A DNA stretch of 64,000 bases. Origin: Methylobacterium nodulans ORS 2060 (GTDB lineage Bacteria; Pseudomonadota; Alphaproteobacteria; Rhizobiales; Beijerinckiaceae). The position numbers and the translations under genes are program-made. The DNA is taken from positions 124,001 to 188,000 of the forward strand of contig NC_011887.1 in the NCBI RefSeq assembly GCF_000022085.1, given 5' to 3'. Of this stretch, positions 35,251 to 43,134 are shown in pieces (within the stretch, counting starts at the first letter, position 1; every line of letters begins with the position of its first letter). Below the pieces are notes generated by a model. That model was given only the letters and a program-made list of their open reading frames with translations, was not told the origin of the DNA and did no database searches.

Positions 35251-36027
35251 ATGGCCGAGATCGCGATCCGCAACATCGTCAAGACCTTTACGGACCGCGC
35301 GCGCGGCCGCGAGGTGATGGCGCTCGACAATGTCAGCCTGAATATCGGCGACCACGACTTCGTCTGCCTGCTCGGCCCGTCCGGCTGCGGGAAGTCGACG
35401 CTGCTCAACATGATCGCCGGCTTCGAGGGGCCGAGCTCGGGGCGGGTCGAGGTCGGCGGCAGTCTGGTCACGAGGCCCGGCGCGGATCGCGGCGTCGTGT
35501 TCCAGCAGCCGACGCTGATGCCGTGGCTGAATGTGGCCGACAACGTCGCCTTCCACCTCAAACTCAGGGGCGTCCGCCGCGCCGAGCGGCGCGAGCGCGC
35601 GCAGCACTTCATCGACCTCGTGGGGCTCAACGGCTTCGAGGGGCATTATCCCTCGGAACTCTCCGGCGGCATGAACCAGCGCGTCGGCATCGCCCGTGTG
35701 CTCCTGATGAACCCGCGCGTGATCCTGATGGACGAGCCCTTCGCGGCGCTTGACGCGCAGACCAAGCTTGACATGCAGGAGGAGCTCGTCGCCATCTGGC
35801 AGCGTATCAGGTGCACGATCGTGTTCGTGACGCACAGCGTCGACGAGGCGCTCGTGCTCGGCAATAAGATCGCCGTGATGACTCGCCGGCCGGGCCGCAT
35901 CCGCGACTATTTCGACTTCGACATGCCGCGGCCGCGCGACATCACCTCGCCGGAGTTCAACGATGCCAAGCGGCGCGTGCTCGGGCTCATCCGCGAAGAG
36001 GCCGGCACGAGCCGTAAGGCGGCCTGA
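35251..36027 (+). CDS. ABC transporter ATP-binding protein (NitT/TauT, SsuB-like)
   Basis: A 258-aa nucleotide-binding subunit: Walker A 'LLGPSGCGKSTLLNMIAGFE', Q-loop 'FQQPTLMPWLNVADNV', signature 'YPSELSGGMNQRVGIARVLL' with Walker B 'VILMDEPFAALD' and H-loop 'FVTHSVDEAL'. Starts 2 bp after the permease stop, so translationally coupled. Confidence 0.92.
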   Translation: MAEIAIRNIVKTFTDRARGREVMALDNVSLNIGDHDFVCLLGPSGCGKSTLLNMIAGFEGPSSGRVEVGGSLVTRPGADRGVVFQQPTLMPWLNVADNVAFHLKLRGVRRAERRERAQHFIDLVGLNGFEGHYPSELSGGMNQRVGIARVLLMNPRVILMDEPFAALDAQTKLDMQEELVAIWQRIRCTIVFVTHSVDEALVLGNKIAVMTRRPGRIRDYFDFDMPRPRDITSPEFNDAKRRVLGLIREEAGTSRKAA

Positions 36028-36029
36028 CC

Positions 36030-36491
36030 GTGGCGGCTGGGGCTATGACGGACAAGGGCGATCCGCGCCAAGCCTGCGACCTCCTGCTCACGGGCGGCAC
36101 AGTCCTGACGCTCGACGCCGAGGACCGGATCGTGGCCGACGGCGCCGTCGTGGATGGCCGGATCGCTGCGATCGCGAGCGCCGACCGCCTGGGTCTCGGC
36201 GAGAAGATCGGCTCGCTCGCGGTCGGAAAGCGCGCCGACATCCTGGTGATGGACACCGATGCGCCCACCATGGCGCCGCTGATCGATGGCTGGGGCATCC
36301 TCGTCTATGGCGCCAACGGCATGAACGTGCGCAGCGTCGTCGTGAACGGCCGCCTCGTCCTTGAGGACGGCACGCTGCTGACCGCCGACGGTCCTGCCAT
36401 CGTCCGCGAGGCCCAGGCCGTCGCGGAGAACCTCTGGAGCCGTGCCGGCCAGCGCCCGATCACCGGGCCGGCCCACCGGCCCGCCCACTAG
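36030..36491 (+). pseudogene. Amidohydrolase with its catalytic barrel deleted
   Basis: A 153-codon frame (GTG 36030) joins the first about 50 residues of an SsnA/TrzN-type amidohydrolase ('LLLTGGTVLTLDAEDRIVAD', 'VDGRIAAI') directly to the C-terminal part ('GLGEKIGSLAVGKRADILVM', 'VRSSVV'-type strand 'VRSVVVNGRLVLEDG'). Family members are about 440-480 aa; the whole TIM barrel with metal ligands is missing, yet the frame is preserved. The product could only be the small beta-sandwich domain. It is located where a locus-specific hydrolase would be expected, immediately after the ABC ATPase. Confidence 0.8.
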
Positions 36492-36499
36492 GACCAGAC

Positions 36500-37279
36500 A
36501 TGACCGTTTCTCATGCGCCCAAGCCCATCCGGCTTGGCATGTTGACGCCGTCCTCCAACACCGTGCTCGAGCCCGTGCTCGCGCGGATGACGGCACAGAC
36601 CGATATCAGCGTTCATTACAGCCGCTTCCGCGTCACCGAGATCTCGCTCTCACAGCAGGGGCTCGGGCAATTCGCCTTCGACGCCATGGTGCAGGCGGCC
36701 GAGTTGCTGGCCCATGCCAAGGTCGACGTCATCGCCTGGAACGGCACCTCGGCCGGCTGGCTCGGCTTCCCGCAGGACGAGGAACTCTGCGCCCGCATCA
36801 CGGCCACGACCGGCATCCTGGCGACGAGCTCGGTCCTGGCCTTCCGCGATGCCTTCCGCAGCCTCGGGACGAAGCGGGTCGGGCTCGTGACGCCCTATAC
36901 GACCGATGTGCAGCGGCGAATCACGGCGAACTGGGAGGCGGCTGGCTTTCCGTGCACGGCGGAGCGGCATCTGGGCCTCGCCGACAACTTTTCCTTCGCC
37001 GAGACCACCGGGGAGGTGATCGCGGACCTTGTTCGGCAGGTCGCCCGGGACGGGTGCGAGGCGGCGGCGATCGTGTGCACCAACATGCGCGGCGCCGCGG
37101 TCGCGCCTATGCTTGAACGGGAGCTCGGCATCCCCGTCATCGATTCCGTCGCCGTGACGCTCTGGGCGAGCCTGCGCCTGATCGGTGCCGCAACGGGTGA
37201 CTTCGTCGACTGGGGCCAGATCTTCTCTATCTCAAACGCAGCATCGGGCGCGAGCCTCAACGTCAAGGCCATTGCGTGA
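36500..37279 (+). CDS. Maleate isomerase / arylmalonate decarboxylase-like (Asp/Glu racemase superfamily)
   Basis: A 259-aa protein: 'IRLGMLTPSSNTVLEPVLAR' (the 'PSSNT-E' motif of maleate cis-trans isomerases), 'VIAWNGTSAGWLGF' in place of the usual first-cysteine strand, and 'AAAIVCTNMRGAAVAPMLER' holding the second catalytic Cys. The first position ('NGTSAG') lacks a cysteine, as in some decarboxylase-like members, so chemistry may differ from isomerisation. It overlaps the next gene by 4 nt. In nicotinate/pyrimidine-type pathways maleate isomerase makes fumarate. Confidence 0.75.
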   Translation: MTVSHAPKPIRLGMLTPSSNTVLEPVLARMTAQTDISVHYSRFRVTEISLSQQGLGQFAFDAMVQAAELLAHAKVDVIAWNGTSAGWLGFPQDEELCARITATTGILATSSVLAFRDAFRSLGTKRVGLVTPYTTDVQRRITANWEAAGFPCTAERHLGLADNFSFAETTGEVIADLVRQVARDGCEAAAIVCTNMRGAAVAPMLERELGIPVIDSVAVTLWASLRLIGAATGDFVDWGQIFSISNAASGASLNVKAIA

Positions 37280-38046
37280 CCGGCCCGCGGATTCTGCTCC
37301 TCAATCCGAACACCTCCGCCGAGATGACGGAGCGGATGCTTGCGGCCGGCCAATCGGCGGCGGCACCCGGAACGACCCTTGTGCCGCTAACGGCCGGCCG
37401 CGGCGTGCCCTACATCGCGACGCGGGCCGAGGCGCAGATCGGGGGCGCGATCGCGCTCGAAATGCTGGCCGAGCATCATCGCGAGGTCGACGCGGCCATC
37501 ATCGCAGCCTTCGGTGATCCGGGCCTCTTCGGCGCGCGGGAACTCTTCGACATCCCGGTCGTCGGGCTGGCCGAAGCCGCCATGCTGACCGCCTGCATGC
37601 TCGGGCGCCGCTTCGCGATCGTCAGCTTCGCCCGCGCGCTCGGCCCCTGGTACGAGGAATGCGTGGCGATGCACGGGCTCGCCGGCCGCTGCGCCGGTAT
37701 CCGCCTGCTCGACAGCCCCTTCCAGCAAGTGGCCGAGGTGCAGGAAGAGAAGGAGGACCTTCTCGTTCAACTGGCCAACAAGTCCGTCCGCGAGGACGAG
37801 GCCGATGTCGTGATCCTGGCCGGGGCGCCGCTGTCGGGGCTCGCCGCCAAAGTGGCCCACCGCATTCTGGTGCCGGTCGTCGACCAGGTGGCGGCCGCCG
37901 TGAAGCAGGCCGAGGCGCTTCTTGCGCTCAAGCCCCGCAAGGCGACCGAAGGCACATTCAAACGCCCGCCCGCCAAGCGCGTGATCGGGCTGCCCGACTC
38001 GCTCGCCGCCCGCATCACACATTCTGACGGCAACTTCGAGACTTAG
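37276..38046 (+). CDS. Asp/Glu/hydantoin racemase family protein
   Basis: A 256-aa member of the hydantoin racemase family: 'ILLLNPNTSAEMTERMLAAG', 'AAIIAAFGDPGLFGARELFD', 'VVGLAEAAMLTACMLGRRFA', 'DVVILAGAPLSGLAAKV'. In characterised racemases the strands before 'GDPG' and 'GM/PLSG' carry the two catalytic cysteines; here they read 'IAAFGD' and 'LAGAPL', so both cysteines appear absent. It may be a non-racemase relative or use different residues. Coupled (ATGA overlap) to the maleate-isomerase-like gene. The C-terminal 25 residues are an unusual basic extension. Confidence 0.75.
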   Translation: MTGPRILLLNPNTSAEMTERMLAAGQSAAAPGTTLVPLTAGRGVPYIATRAEAQIGGAIALEMLAEHHREVDAAIIAAFGDPGLFGARELFDIPVVGLAEAAMLTACMLGRRFAIVSFARALGPWYEECVAMHGLAGRCAGIRLLDSPFQQVAEVQEEKEDLLVQLANKSVREDEADVVILAGAPLSGLAAKVAHRILVPVVDQVAAAVKQAEALLALKPRKATEGTFKRPPAKRVIGLPDSLAARITHSDGNFET

Positions 38047-38054
38047 CTGTCTAA

Positions 38055-38967
38055 AAGCCTGTTTGAGGTCCTTTGCCGGGCGTCCCCATCTGTCTCTTGT
38101 GCAAACACAAGTTCCGCTTGGCGGGGCGGAGAGGAGAGCAGATGTGGACGGACCGGCATCGGACGCGTCATGAGGCGCGTCTGAAGGACATGCTGATGCC
38201 GGCGGGCCTGGACGAGGTGGCCCGGTTCCTGGCGCGGGCGGACCCGCCGGGCCGCGCGAACGCACAGCCTGCGCGATGGGTGCTCGCGGCGGTCGCCTGG
38301 CACCTGCGGGTCGGCGGTGCGTGGCGGGCGCTGCCGGCGGGCTTGCCGCCCTGGCGCACGGTCTGCGGCTGGTTCCGGCGCTGGATCGACAAGGGCCTGT
38401 TCGCGCGCCTGATGCGAGCTCTGGCCCGCCGCCAGCGCCGCCGCTGCGGTCGCCGGTCCGCGCCTGGCGATCATCGACACGCAAAGCGTCAGGTGCATCG
38501 GCGTGCGCGGCCCGCGCGGCGATGACGGGGCCAAGAAGCGGGTCGGGCGCACGCGCGTGGCGCTGGTGGATGGCGAGGGACATATCCTGGCACTGGCCGT
38601 CGTGCCGGCCCATGGGCAGGGTCGCGACCCGCTGCCCGCGCTCGACACCGGCAAGGTCGAGTGGACGAGCCTGCGCCTGGCCATCCTGGCCGGAGCCTTC
38701 ACGGCCGAGCGTTGCGAGGACGGGTGCCATCGGCATGGCATGCGTTGCCGCGTCGTCGAGATGGACCCGGATCAGAAGGGCTTTGTCGTGCTGGAGCGCC
38801 GCTGGCTCGTCGAGCGGACCTTCGGCTGGTTCAGCCACGGGGGCGGTCTCCACCGCGAGCGCGCCGGTCGCCTAGATGGCGCAACCGGCCGCCGCGCCTG
38901 CGTCGCCAGCCTCATGGCTGCCAACGCCCTCAACAATCCAGCCCGAGATCACGCCCTCAAACAGGCT
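38055..38967 (+). mobile_element. IS5-family (IS427-type) insertion sequence
   Basis: Ends carry near-matching inverted repeats AGCCTGTTTGAGG (about 38056-38068) and CCTCAAACAGGCT (38955-38967), each bordered by CTAA (38051-38054; 38968-38971), a likely target duplication of the YTAR type used by this group. The about 0.9-kb element contains a transposase split over two frames. It inserted just after the racemase gene and into debris of an IS66-like element. Confidence 0.75.
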
Positions 38968-38988
38968 CTAAGAGGTCGATCAGGCTGA
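38142..38988 (+). CDS. IS5-family transposase in two overlapping frames
   Basis: The first frame from ATG 38142 encodes the N-terminal DUF4096-like domain ('LDEVARFLARADPPGRANAQ', 'WRALPAGLPPWRTVCGWFRR'). The DDE part continues in another frame from about 38450 ('LAIIDTQSVRCIGVRGPRGD', 'HILALAVVPAHGQGRDPL', 'VLERRWLVERTFGWFSHGGG'). IS427-type elements commonly express the fusion by programmed frameshifting, so this is not necessarily a pseudogene. The final codons read through the right inverted repeat to a stop at 38988. Confidence 0.75.
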
Positions 38989-39115
38989 GCTTGAGCGTTT
39001 GAACCAGGAGAGGTTGGCCGAATTGATGCTGCGGCTGCAGCGTCTGAGAAGACGCCGCGCACCTCGTCCAAGCTGCCGGCCGCGGATCGCGTCTCGCTTC
39101 AGCAATCGCCGCATC
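38972..39115 (+). pseudogene. Possible IS66 TnpC N-terminal fragment
   Basis: After the IS5 end the frame reads 'EVDQAELERLNQERLAELML' 'RLQRLRRRRAP', resembling the N-terminal coiled coil of IS66 transposases ('LR-LQRLRFGRRSEK'). It soon loses register. The match is short and the call tentative; if right, the IS5 element inserted into or next to an older IS66 copy. Confidence 0.3.
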
Positions 39116-39126
39116 CGTGGTTGCGT

Positions 39127-40074
39127 TCAGCGTCCGTGTTCGATCGCGTCCATAAGTTCAGGCACGATCTGGAACAGGTCGCCGACCAGGCCGTAATCCG
39201 CCACCTGAAAGATCGGCGCCTCCTCGTCCTTGTTGATCGCCACGATCACCTTGGAATCCTTCATCCCCGCCAGATGCTGGATCGCCCCCGAGATCCCCAC
39301 CGCCACATAGAGCTCCGGCGCCACCACCTTGCCGGTCTGGCCCACCTGCCAGTCGTTCGGCGCGTAGCCCGCATCCACCGCCGCCCGCGAGGCCCCCACC
39401 GCCGCCCCCAGCGCATCCGCCAGCGGCTCGATCAGCTCCCTGAACTTCTCCGCCGAGCCCAGCGAGCGCCCGCCCGACACCACGATCCGGGCCGAGGCCA
39501 GCTCCGGCCGGTCCGACTGGGCGATCTCCTCGCCCTTGAACGCCGACTTCACCTCCGGCGCCACTGCCGCTGCCGCCGCCTCGATCGGGGCTGGCGCGCC
39601 GCCCGCCTCGGCCGCCTTGAAGGCGGCGGTGCGCACCGTGATCACCTTTTTCGGCTCGCTCACCTGCACGGTCTGGATCGCGTTGCCGGCATAGATCGGC
39701 CGCTCGAAGGTGTCGGGCGCCACCACCTTGGTGATGTCCGAGACCTGCGCCACGTCGAGCAGCGCGGCGACGCGCGGCAGCACGTTCTTGCCCTCGGTGC
39801 TCGCCGCCGCGATCACCGCGTCGTAGCCCGCCGCCAGCTCGGCAAGCAGCGCCGCGGTCGGCTCGGCCAGCAGGTGGTCGAAGGCGGCGTTCTCGGCCAG
39901 CAGCACTTTTTCGACACCCTCAAGCCGGGCGGTGGCCTCGGCCGCCGGCCGGCTGCCGGCGCCGGTCACCAGGGCGTGGACCGGGGCGCCGAGCTGCCGG
40001 GCGGCGGTGAGCGCCTTCAGGGAACCGTCCTTGGGCGCGCCGTGGGCGTGCTCGACGAGAAGCAGGGTGGCCAT
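39127..40074 (-). CDS. etfA: Electron transfer flavoprotein subunit alpha
   Basis: A 315-aa ETF-alpha of standard length: N-terminal '[20 protein letters not shown]', the C-terminal FAD-binding domain '[20 protein letters not shown]', '[20 protein letters not shown]' '[20 protein letters not shown]' and '[20 protein letters not shown]', all textbook. With EtfB it carries electrons from acyl-CoA or amine dehydrogenases to ETF:quinone oxidoreductase. 31 bp downstream of etfB on the same strand. Confidence 0.95.
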   Translation of the reverse strand: MATLLLVEHAHGAPKDGSLKALTAARQLGAPVHALVTGAGSRPAAEATARLEGVEKVLLAENAAFDHLLAEPTAALLAELAAGYDAVIAAASTEGKNVLPRVAALLDVAQVSDITKVVAPDTFERPIYAGNAIQTVQVSEPKKVITVRTAAFKAAEAGGAPAPIEAAAAAVAPEVKSAFKGEEIAQSDRPELASARIVVSGGRSLGSAEKFRELIEPLADALGAAVGASRAAVDAGYAPNDWQVGQTGKVVAPELYVAVGISGAIQHLAGMKDSKVIVAINKDEEAPIFQVADYGLVGDLFQIVPELMDAIEHGR

Positions 40075-40105
40075 CTTCCGTGTTTCCTCTCGATCGGGAG
40101 GCGCG

Positions 40106-40855
40106 TCAGAGGACGCCGGCCTCGCCCTTCAGCTTGCTGACGAGTTCGGCCGCCGAGGCGACCTTGACCCCGGCCTGGCGGCCGCCCGGCTCGACAGTCT
40201 TGAGCACCTTCAGCCGCGGCGCGACATCGACCCCGAGCGCCGCCGGCTCGAGGGTGTCGAGGGGCTTCTTCTTGGCCTTCATGATGTTGGGCAGGCTGGC
40301 GTAGCGCGGCTCGTTGAGGCGCAGATCCGTGGTGACGATCGCCGGCAGCGCCAGCGTCAGCGTCTGCAGGCCGCCGTCGATCTCGCGGGTGACCTCGAGG
40401 CTGCCCTCGCCGAGCTCGATCCGGTAGGCGAAGGTGCCTTGCGGCCAGCCGAGCAGGGCGGCGAGCATCTGGCCGGTCTGGTTGGCATCGTCGTCGATGG
40501 CCTGCTTGCCGAGGATGACGAGCTGGGGCTGCTCCTTGTCGACCAGGGCCCGGAGGAGCTTGGCGACGGCGAGCGGCTCGACGGGGGCGTCGGTCCTGAC
40601 CAGGATGCCGCGATCGGCGCCCATGGCGAGCGCGGTGCGCAGCGTCTCCTGGGCCTGTTGCGGCCCGATCGAGACGGCGACGATCTCGCTGACCTTGGCT
40701 TTCTCTTTCAGCCGGATGGCCTCCTCGACGGCGATCTCGTCGAAGGGGTTCATGGCCATCTTGACGTTGGCGAGGTCGACGCCCGAGCCGTCCGGCTTCA
40801 CCCGGATCTTCACGTTGTAGTCGACCACCCGCTTCACCGGGACAAGAATGTTCAT
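40106..40855 (-). CDS. etfB: Electron transfer flavoprotein subunit beta
   Basis: A 249-aa ETF-beta: '[20 protein letters not shown]', '[20 protein letters not shown]', AMP-binding '[20 protein letters not shown]' and '[20 protein letters not shown]' with 'IMKAKKKPL' (the ETF-beta recognition loop signature). Pairs with EtfA. It lies 22 bp downstream of the thiolase fragment, so the original operon was thiolase-etfB-etfA, linked to beta-oxidation or ketoadipate metabolism. Confidence 0.95.
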   Translation of the reverse strand: MNILVPVKRVVDYNVKIRVKPDGSGVDLANVKMAMNPFDEIAVEEAIRLKEKAKVSEIVAVSIGPQQAQETLRTALAMGADRGILVRTDAPVEPLAVAKLLRALVDKEQPQLVILGKQAIDDDANQTGQMLAALLGWPQGTFAYRIELGEGSLEVTREIDGGLQTLTLALPAIVTTDLRLNEPRYASLPNIMKAKKKPLDTLEPAALGVDVAPRLKVLKTVEPGGRQAGVKVASAAELVSKLKGEAGVL

Positions 40856-40877
40856 TCGTCTCCCCTACCCTCCCTGA

Positions 40878-41832
40878 TCACACGCGCTCGATGACACTCG
40901 CGATGCCCTGGCCGACACCAATGCACATGGTGCAGAGCGCCCGTTGCCTGCGCGACAGCACGAGCTCCTCTGTGGCCGTCATGATGAGGCGCGCGCCGCT
41001 CATCCCGAGCGGATGGTCGAGCGCGATGGCGCCGCCGTTCGGGTTCACATGCTCGGCGTCTTCCTTGACGCCCTGGGCGCGCAGGACGGCGATGCCCTGC
41101 GCCGCGAAGGCCTCGTTGAGTTCGATCAGGTCAGTCTCGCCGAGCGTCAGCCCCAGCCGATCCAGGAGCTTCATCGTGGCCGGCACCGGGCCGATGCCCA
41201 TAACGCGCGGGGCGACGCCAGCGCTCGCAGCCCCGAGGAACCGGGCGCGCGGCATGAGGCCATGCGCGCGAACGGCTCGTTCCGAGGCGACCACGATGGC
41301 CGCTGCGCCGTCGTTGACGCCGGACGAGTTCCCCGCCGTCACGCTGCCGTCCGGGCGGAAGGCCGGCTTCAGCTTGGCCAGCTGCTCCAGGGAGGTGGCG
41401 CGCGGGTGCTCGTCGGCACTCACCTCGACCATCTCCCGCCCGCGGCGGGCCCGAACCGGCACGATCTCGCGCGCGAGCCAGCCGTTCGCTTGCGCCCGTG
41501 CCGCCCTCTCCTGGCTGCGCAGCGCCATGGCGTCCTGGTCGGCCCTCCCGACCCCGTACTCCTCGGCCACGTTCTCGGCCGTGATCCCAAGGGGATCGAC
41601 GCCGTAGCGCGCTTCCATGCGCGGGTTGATCAGGCGCCAACCGATCGTGGTGTCCTGGATCGTGGCCTCCCGCGCGAAGGCGGTCTCGGCCTTGGGAAGC
41701 ACGAACGGCGAGCGGCTCATGCTCTCGACGCCGCCAGCGATGTAGAAGTCGCCCTGCCCCGACGCGATCGCGCGGGCAGCCTGCGCGACAGCCTCCATTC
41801 CCGAGCCGCAGAGGCGGTTGACGGTAGCACCC
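40878..41832 (-). pseudogene. Acetyl-CoA acyltransferase (thiolase), 5'-truncated
   Basis: The frame encodes residues from 'GATVNRLCGSGMEAVAQAAR' (just after the nucleophilic-Cys region of thiolases) to the C-terminal motifs 'NPNGGAIALDHPLGMSGARL' and 'ALCTMCIGVGQGIASVIERV' (second Cys). The first about 85 residues, including the usual start, are missing: upstream of about 41832 the sequence is unrelated. The nearest internal ATG (41798) would omit the nucleophile loop, so the protein is inactive. It resembles the PcaF/acetyl-CoA C-acyltransferase branch. Without its promoter, etfBA expression may be altered too. Confidence 0.85.
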
Positions 41833-41911
41833 CGATGACTTCGTCAGGGGCCGATGTGGAACGTCCCGGCGAGTCGGGTCGTTCTCCAAGCCCTTGTGAC
41901 GGGAGGCCGGA

Positions 41912-42193
41912 ATGAGAACCGCAGGAACGGCAGCGGTGGCGATCGTGCTCAGCGCGCTCGGCATCGGAGCCGCCGAAGCGAAGGGCTGTATCAAGGGCGC
42001 CATCATTGGCGGCGTAGCCGGGCACTACCTTGCGAATCGCGGGATCGTAGGAGCTGTAGCCGGCTGCCTGGGCGGTCGTTACATTGCGTCTCGCAACGCT
42101 CGGCGCGAGGTCGATTACGGCGCGCGCGTTGCTCCGCCTGGCAGCGGCTACGGGCCGGGACGTCCGTATTCGCGCCGGGAGTACAACTACTAG
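41912..42193 (+). CDS. Small exported glycine-zipper protein
   Basis: A 93-aa protein: signal peptide 'GTAAVAIVLSALGIGAAEAK', then glycine-zipper pattern 'GAIIGGVAGHYLANRGIVGA' 'VAGCLGGRYIA', and a Tyr/Arg/Pro-rich tail ending 'RPYSRREYNY'. Similar to the core of 17-kDa surface antigen/YMGG proteins that insert into or bind the envelope. Function unknown. GGGAGG precedes the ATG. Confidence 0.65.
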   Translation: MRTAGTAAVAIVLSALGIGAAEAKGCIKGAIIGGVAGHYLANRGIVGAVAGCLGGRYIASRNARREVDYGARVAPPGSGYGPGRPYSRREYNY

Positions 42194-42253
42194 GGTGCAG
42201 GATGCTCGGAACGCGCCGGATTACGCCTGCGCAACAGCTACGGAGCGGAAGAC

Positions 42254-42727
42254 ATGAGCGAGGGTTATCCGTCCATGACGGCCCTTCTGGGCCTTCTAGC
42301 CCTGGCAGGCTACCAGAACCGGGACAAGCTCGCAGAGCTGTTCGGCGGGGGCGGGCAGCAAAGCGCACCGGTTGCCGGTGCGCCAAGCGGAGAGGGCAAC
42401 TCGGGCGGCTTGGGGGGCCTTCTCGGCAGCCTCGGTGGGGCTCCGGGCGGCGCTGGAGCGGGACGTTTCCTTCATAGTGGTCTCGCTGAGATGCTGGAGC
42501 GCTTCCAGCAGAGCGGACATGGGCCGATTGCGCAGTCGTGGGTGAACCACGGCCCGAACCAGGAGATCAGCCCGCAGCAGCTTGAACAGGCGATCGGCCC
42601 GGACGTCCTGGCCACGCTGTCGCAGCGCACCGGGCTGTCCCGAGAGGAATTGCTGTCTCGTCTCTCGCGAGACCTGCCGCAGGCGGTTGACCGCTACACG
42701 CCCGACGGCAGGGTGCCAGCTTACTAA
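42254..42727 (+). CDS. YidB/DUF937-family protein
   Basis: A 157-aa protein: '[20 protein letters not shown]', a Gly-rich linker (residues about 32-70), '[20 protein letters not shown]', '[20 protein letters not shown]', '[20 protein letters not shown]' 'YTPDGRVP'. This is the YidB signature ('SWV-G-N-PIS-QLE-ALG ... LP-VVD-LTPDG'). Conserved but functionally undefined in proteobacteria, often near envelope-stress genes. Confidence 0.85.
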   Translation: MSEGYPSMTALLGLLALAGYQNRDKLAELFGGGGQQSAPVAGAPSGEGNSGGLGGLLGSLGGAPGGAGAGRFLHSGLAEMLERFQQSGHGPIAQSWVNHGPNQEISPQQLEQAIGPDVLATLSQRTGLSREELLSRLSRDLPQAVDRYTPDGRVPAY

Positions 42728-42770
42728 CGAGGTTCCGGCCTCTCACCCGCTGACTTCAGCCTACCTAGTT

Positions 42771-42835
42771 GTCTGGACGCGAAACCTCCTTGGCGGCCGC
42801 TACAACCTTGAGCGCTTTGGGGAGCGCGTCCAGAC
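42771..42835. repeat. 11-bp perfect inverted repeat with 43-nt spacer
   Basis: GTCTGGACGCG at 42771-42781 and CGCGTCCAGAC at 42825-42835. The spacing is larger than a typical terminator. It separates the YidB gene from an M20 fragment and might be the outline of a small excised element or a long stem-loop. Confidence 0.4.
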
Positions 42836-42870
42836 ACCACGCCGCCACGCTCGCCATGCTGCAGGAGTAG

Positions 42871-43134
42871 ATGGGGCAGGATGTCGTTTTCGATCTCCCG
42901 CTCGCCGATCTGCCAGCCGTCGGAACCGAGCCATCGGACCGGCTCGCGATGACGAAGTCTTGGATCGTTCGCGAGGTCACGCAGGCCGCAGGCGAGGTGA
43001 TCGGGATGCCTTGTTTCACCGACGGCTCGGTGTTGCAGGGAGCATTCGGCAGGTGTCCGACAGTCATCCTCGGCCCTGGCGAGCATAGCCAAGCGCATCA
43101 GACGAACGAGTGCTACGGCATTCAGTGGGCGTGA
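42871..43134 (+). pseudogene. M20-family peptidase/deacylase C-terminal fragment
   Basis: An 87-codon frame: 'LADLPAVGTEPSDRLAMTKS', 'GMPCFTDGSVLQGAFGRCPT' 'VILGPGEHSQAHQTNE', the C-terminal block of ArgE/DapE-type M20 metallohydrolases (the His in 'AHQT-E' is a metal ligand). The remaining about 300 residues are missing. The 3' end overlaps the convergent hydantoinase gene stop. It is a remnant, perhaps of an N-acyl amino acid hydrolase once linked to locus B. Confidence 0.6.

Noticed and set aside
37387..38853. 488-codon minus-strand frame over the racemase and IS5 genes
   Set aside because: Spans two unrelated real genes on the plus strand, so it cannot be a genuine protein.
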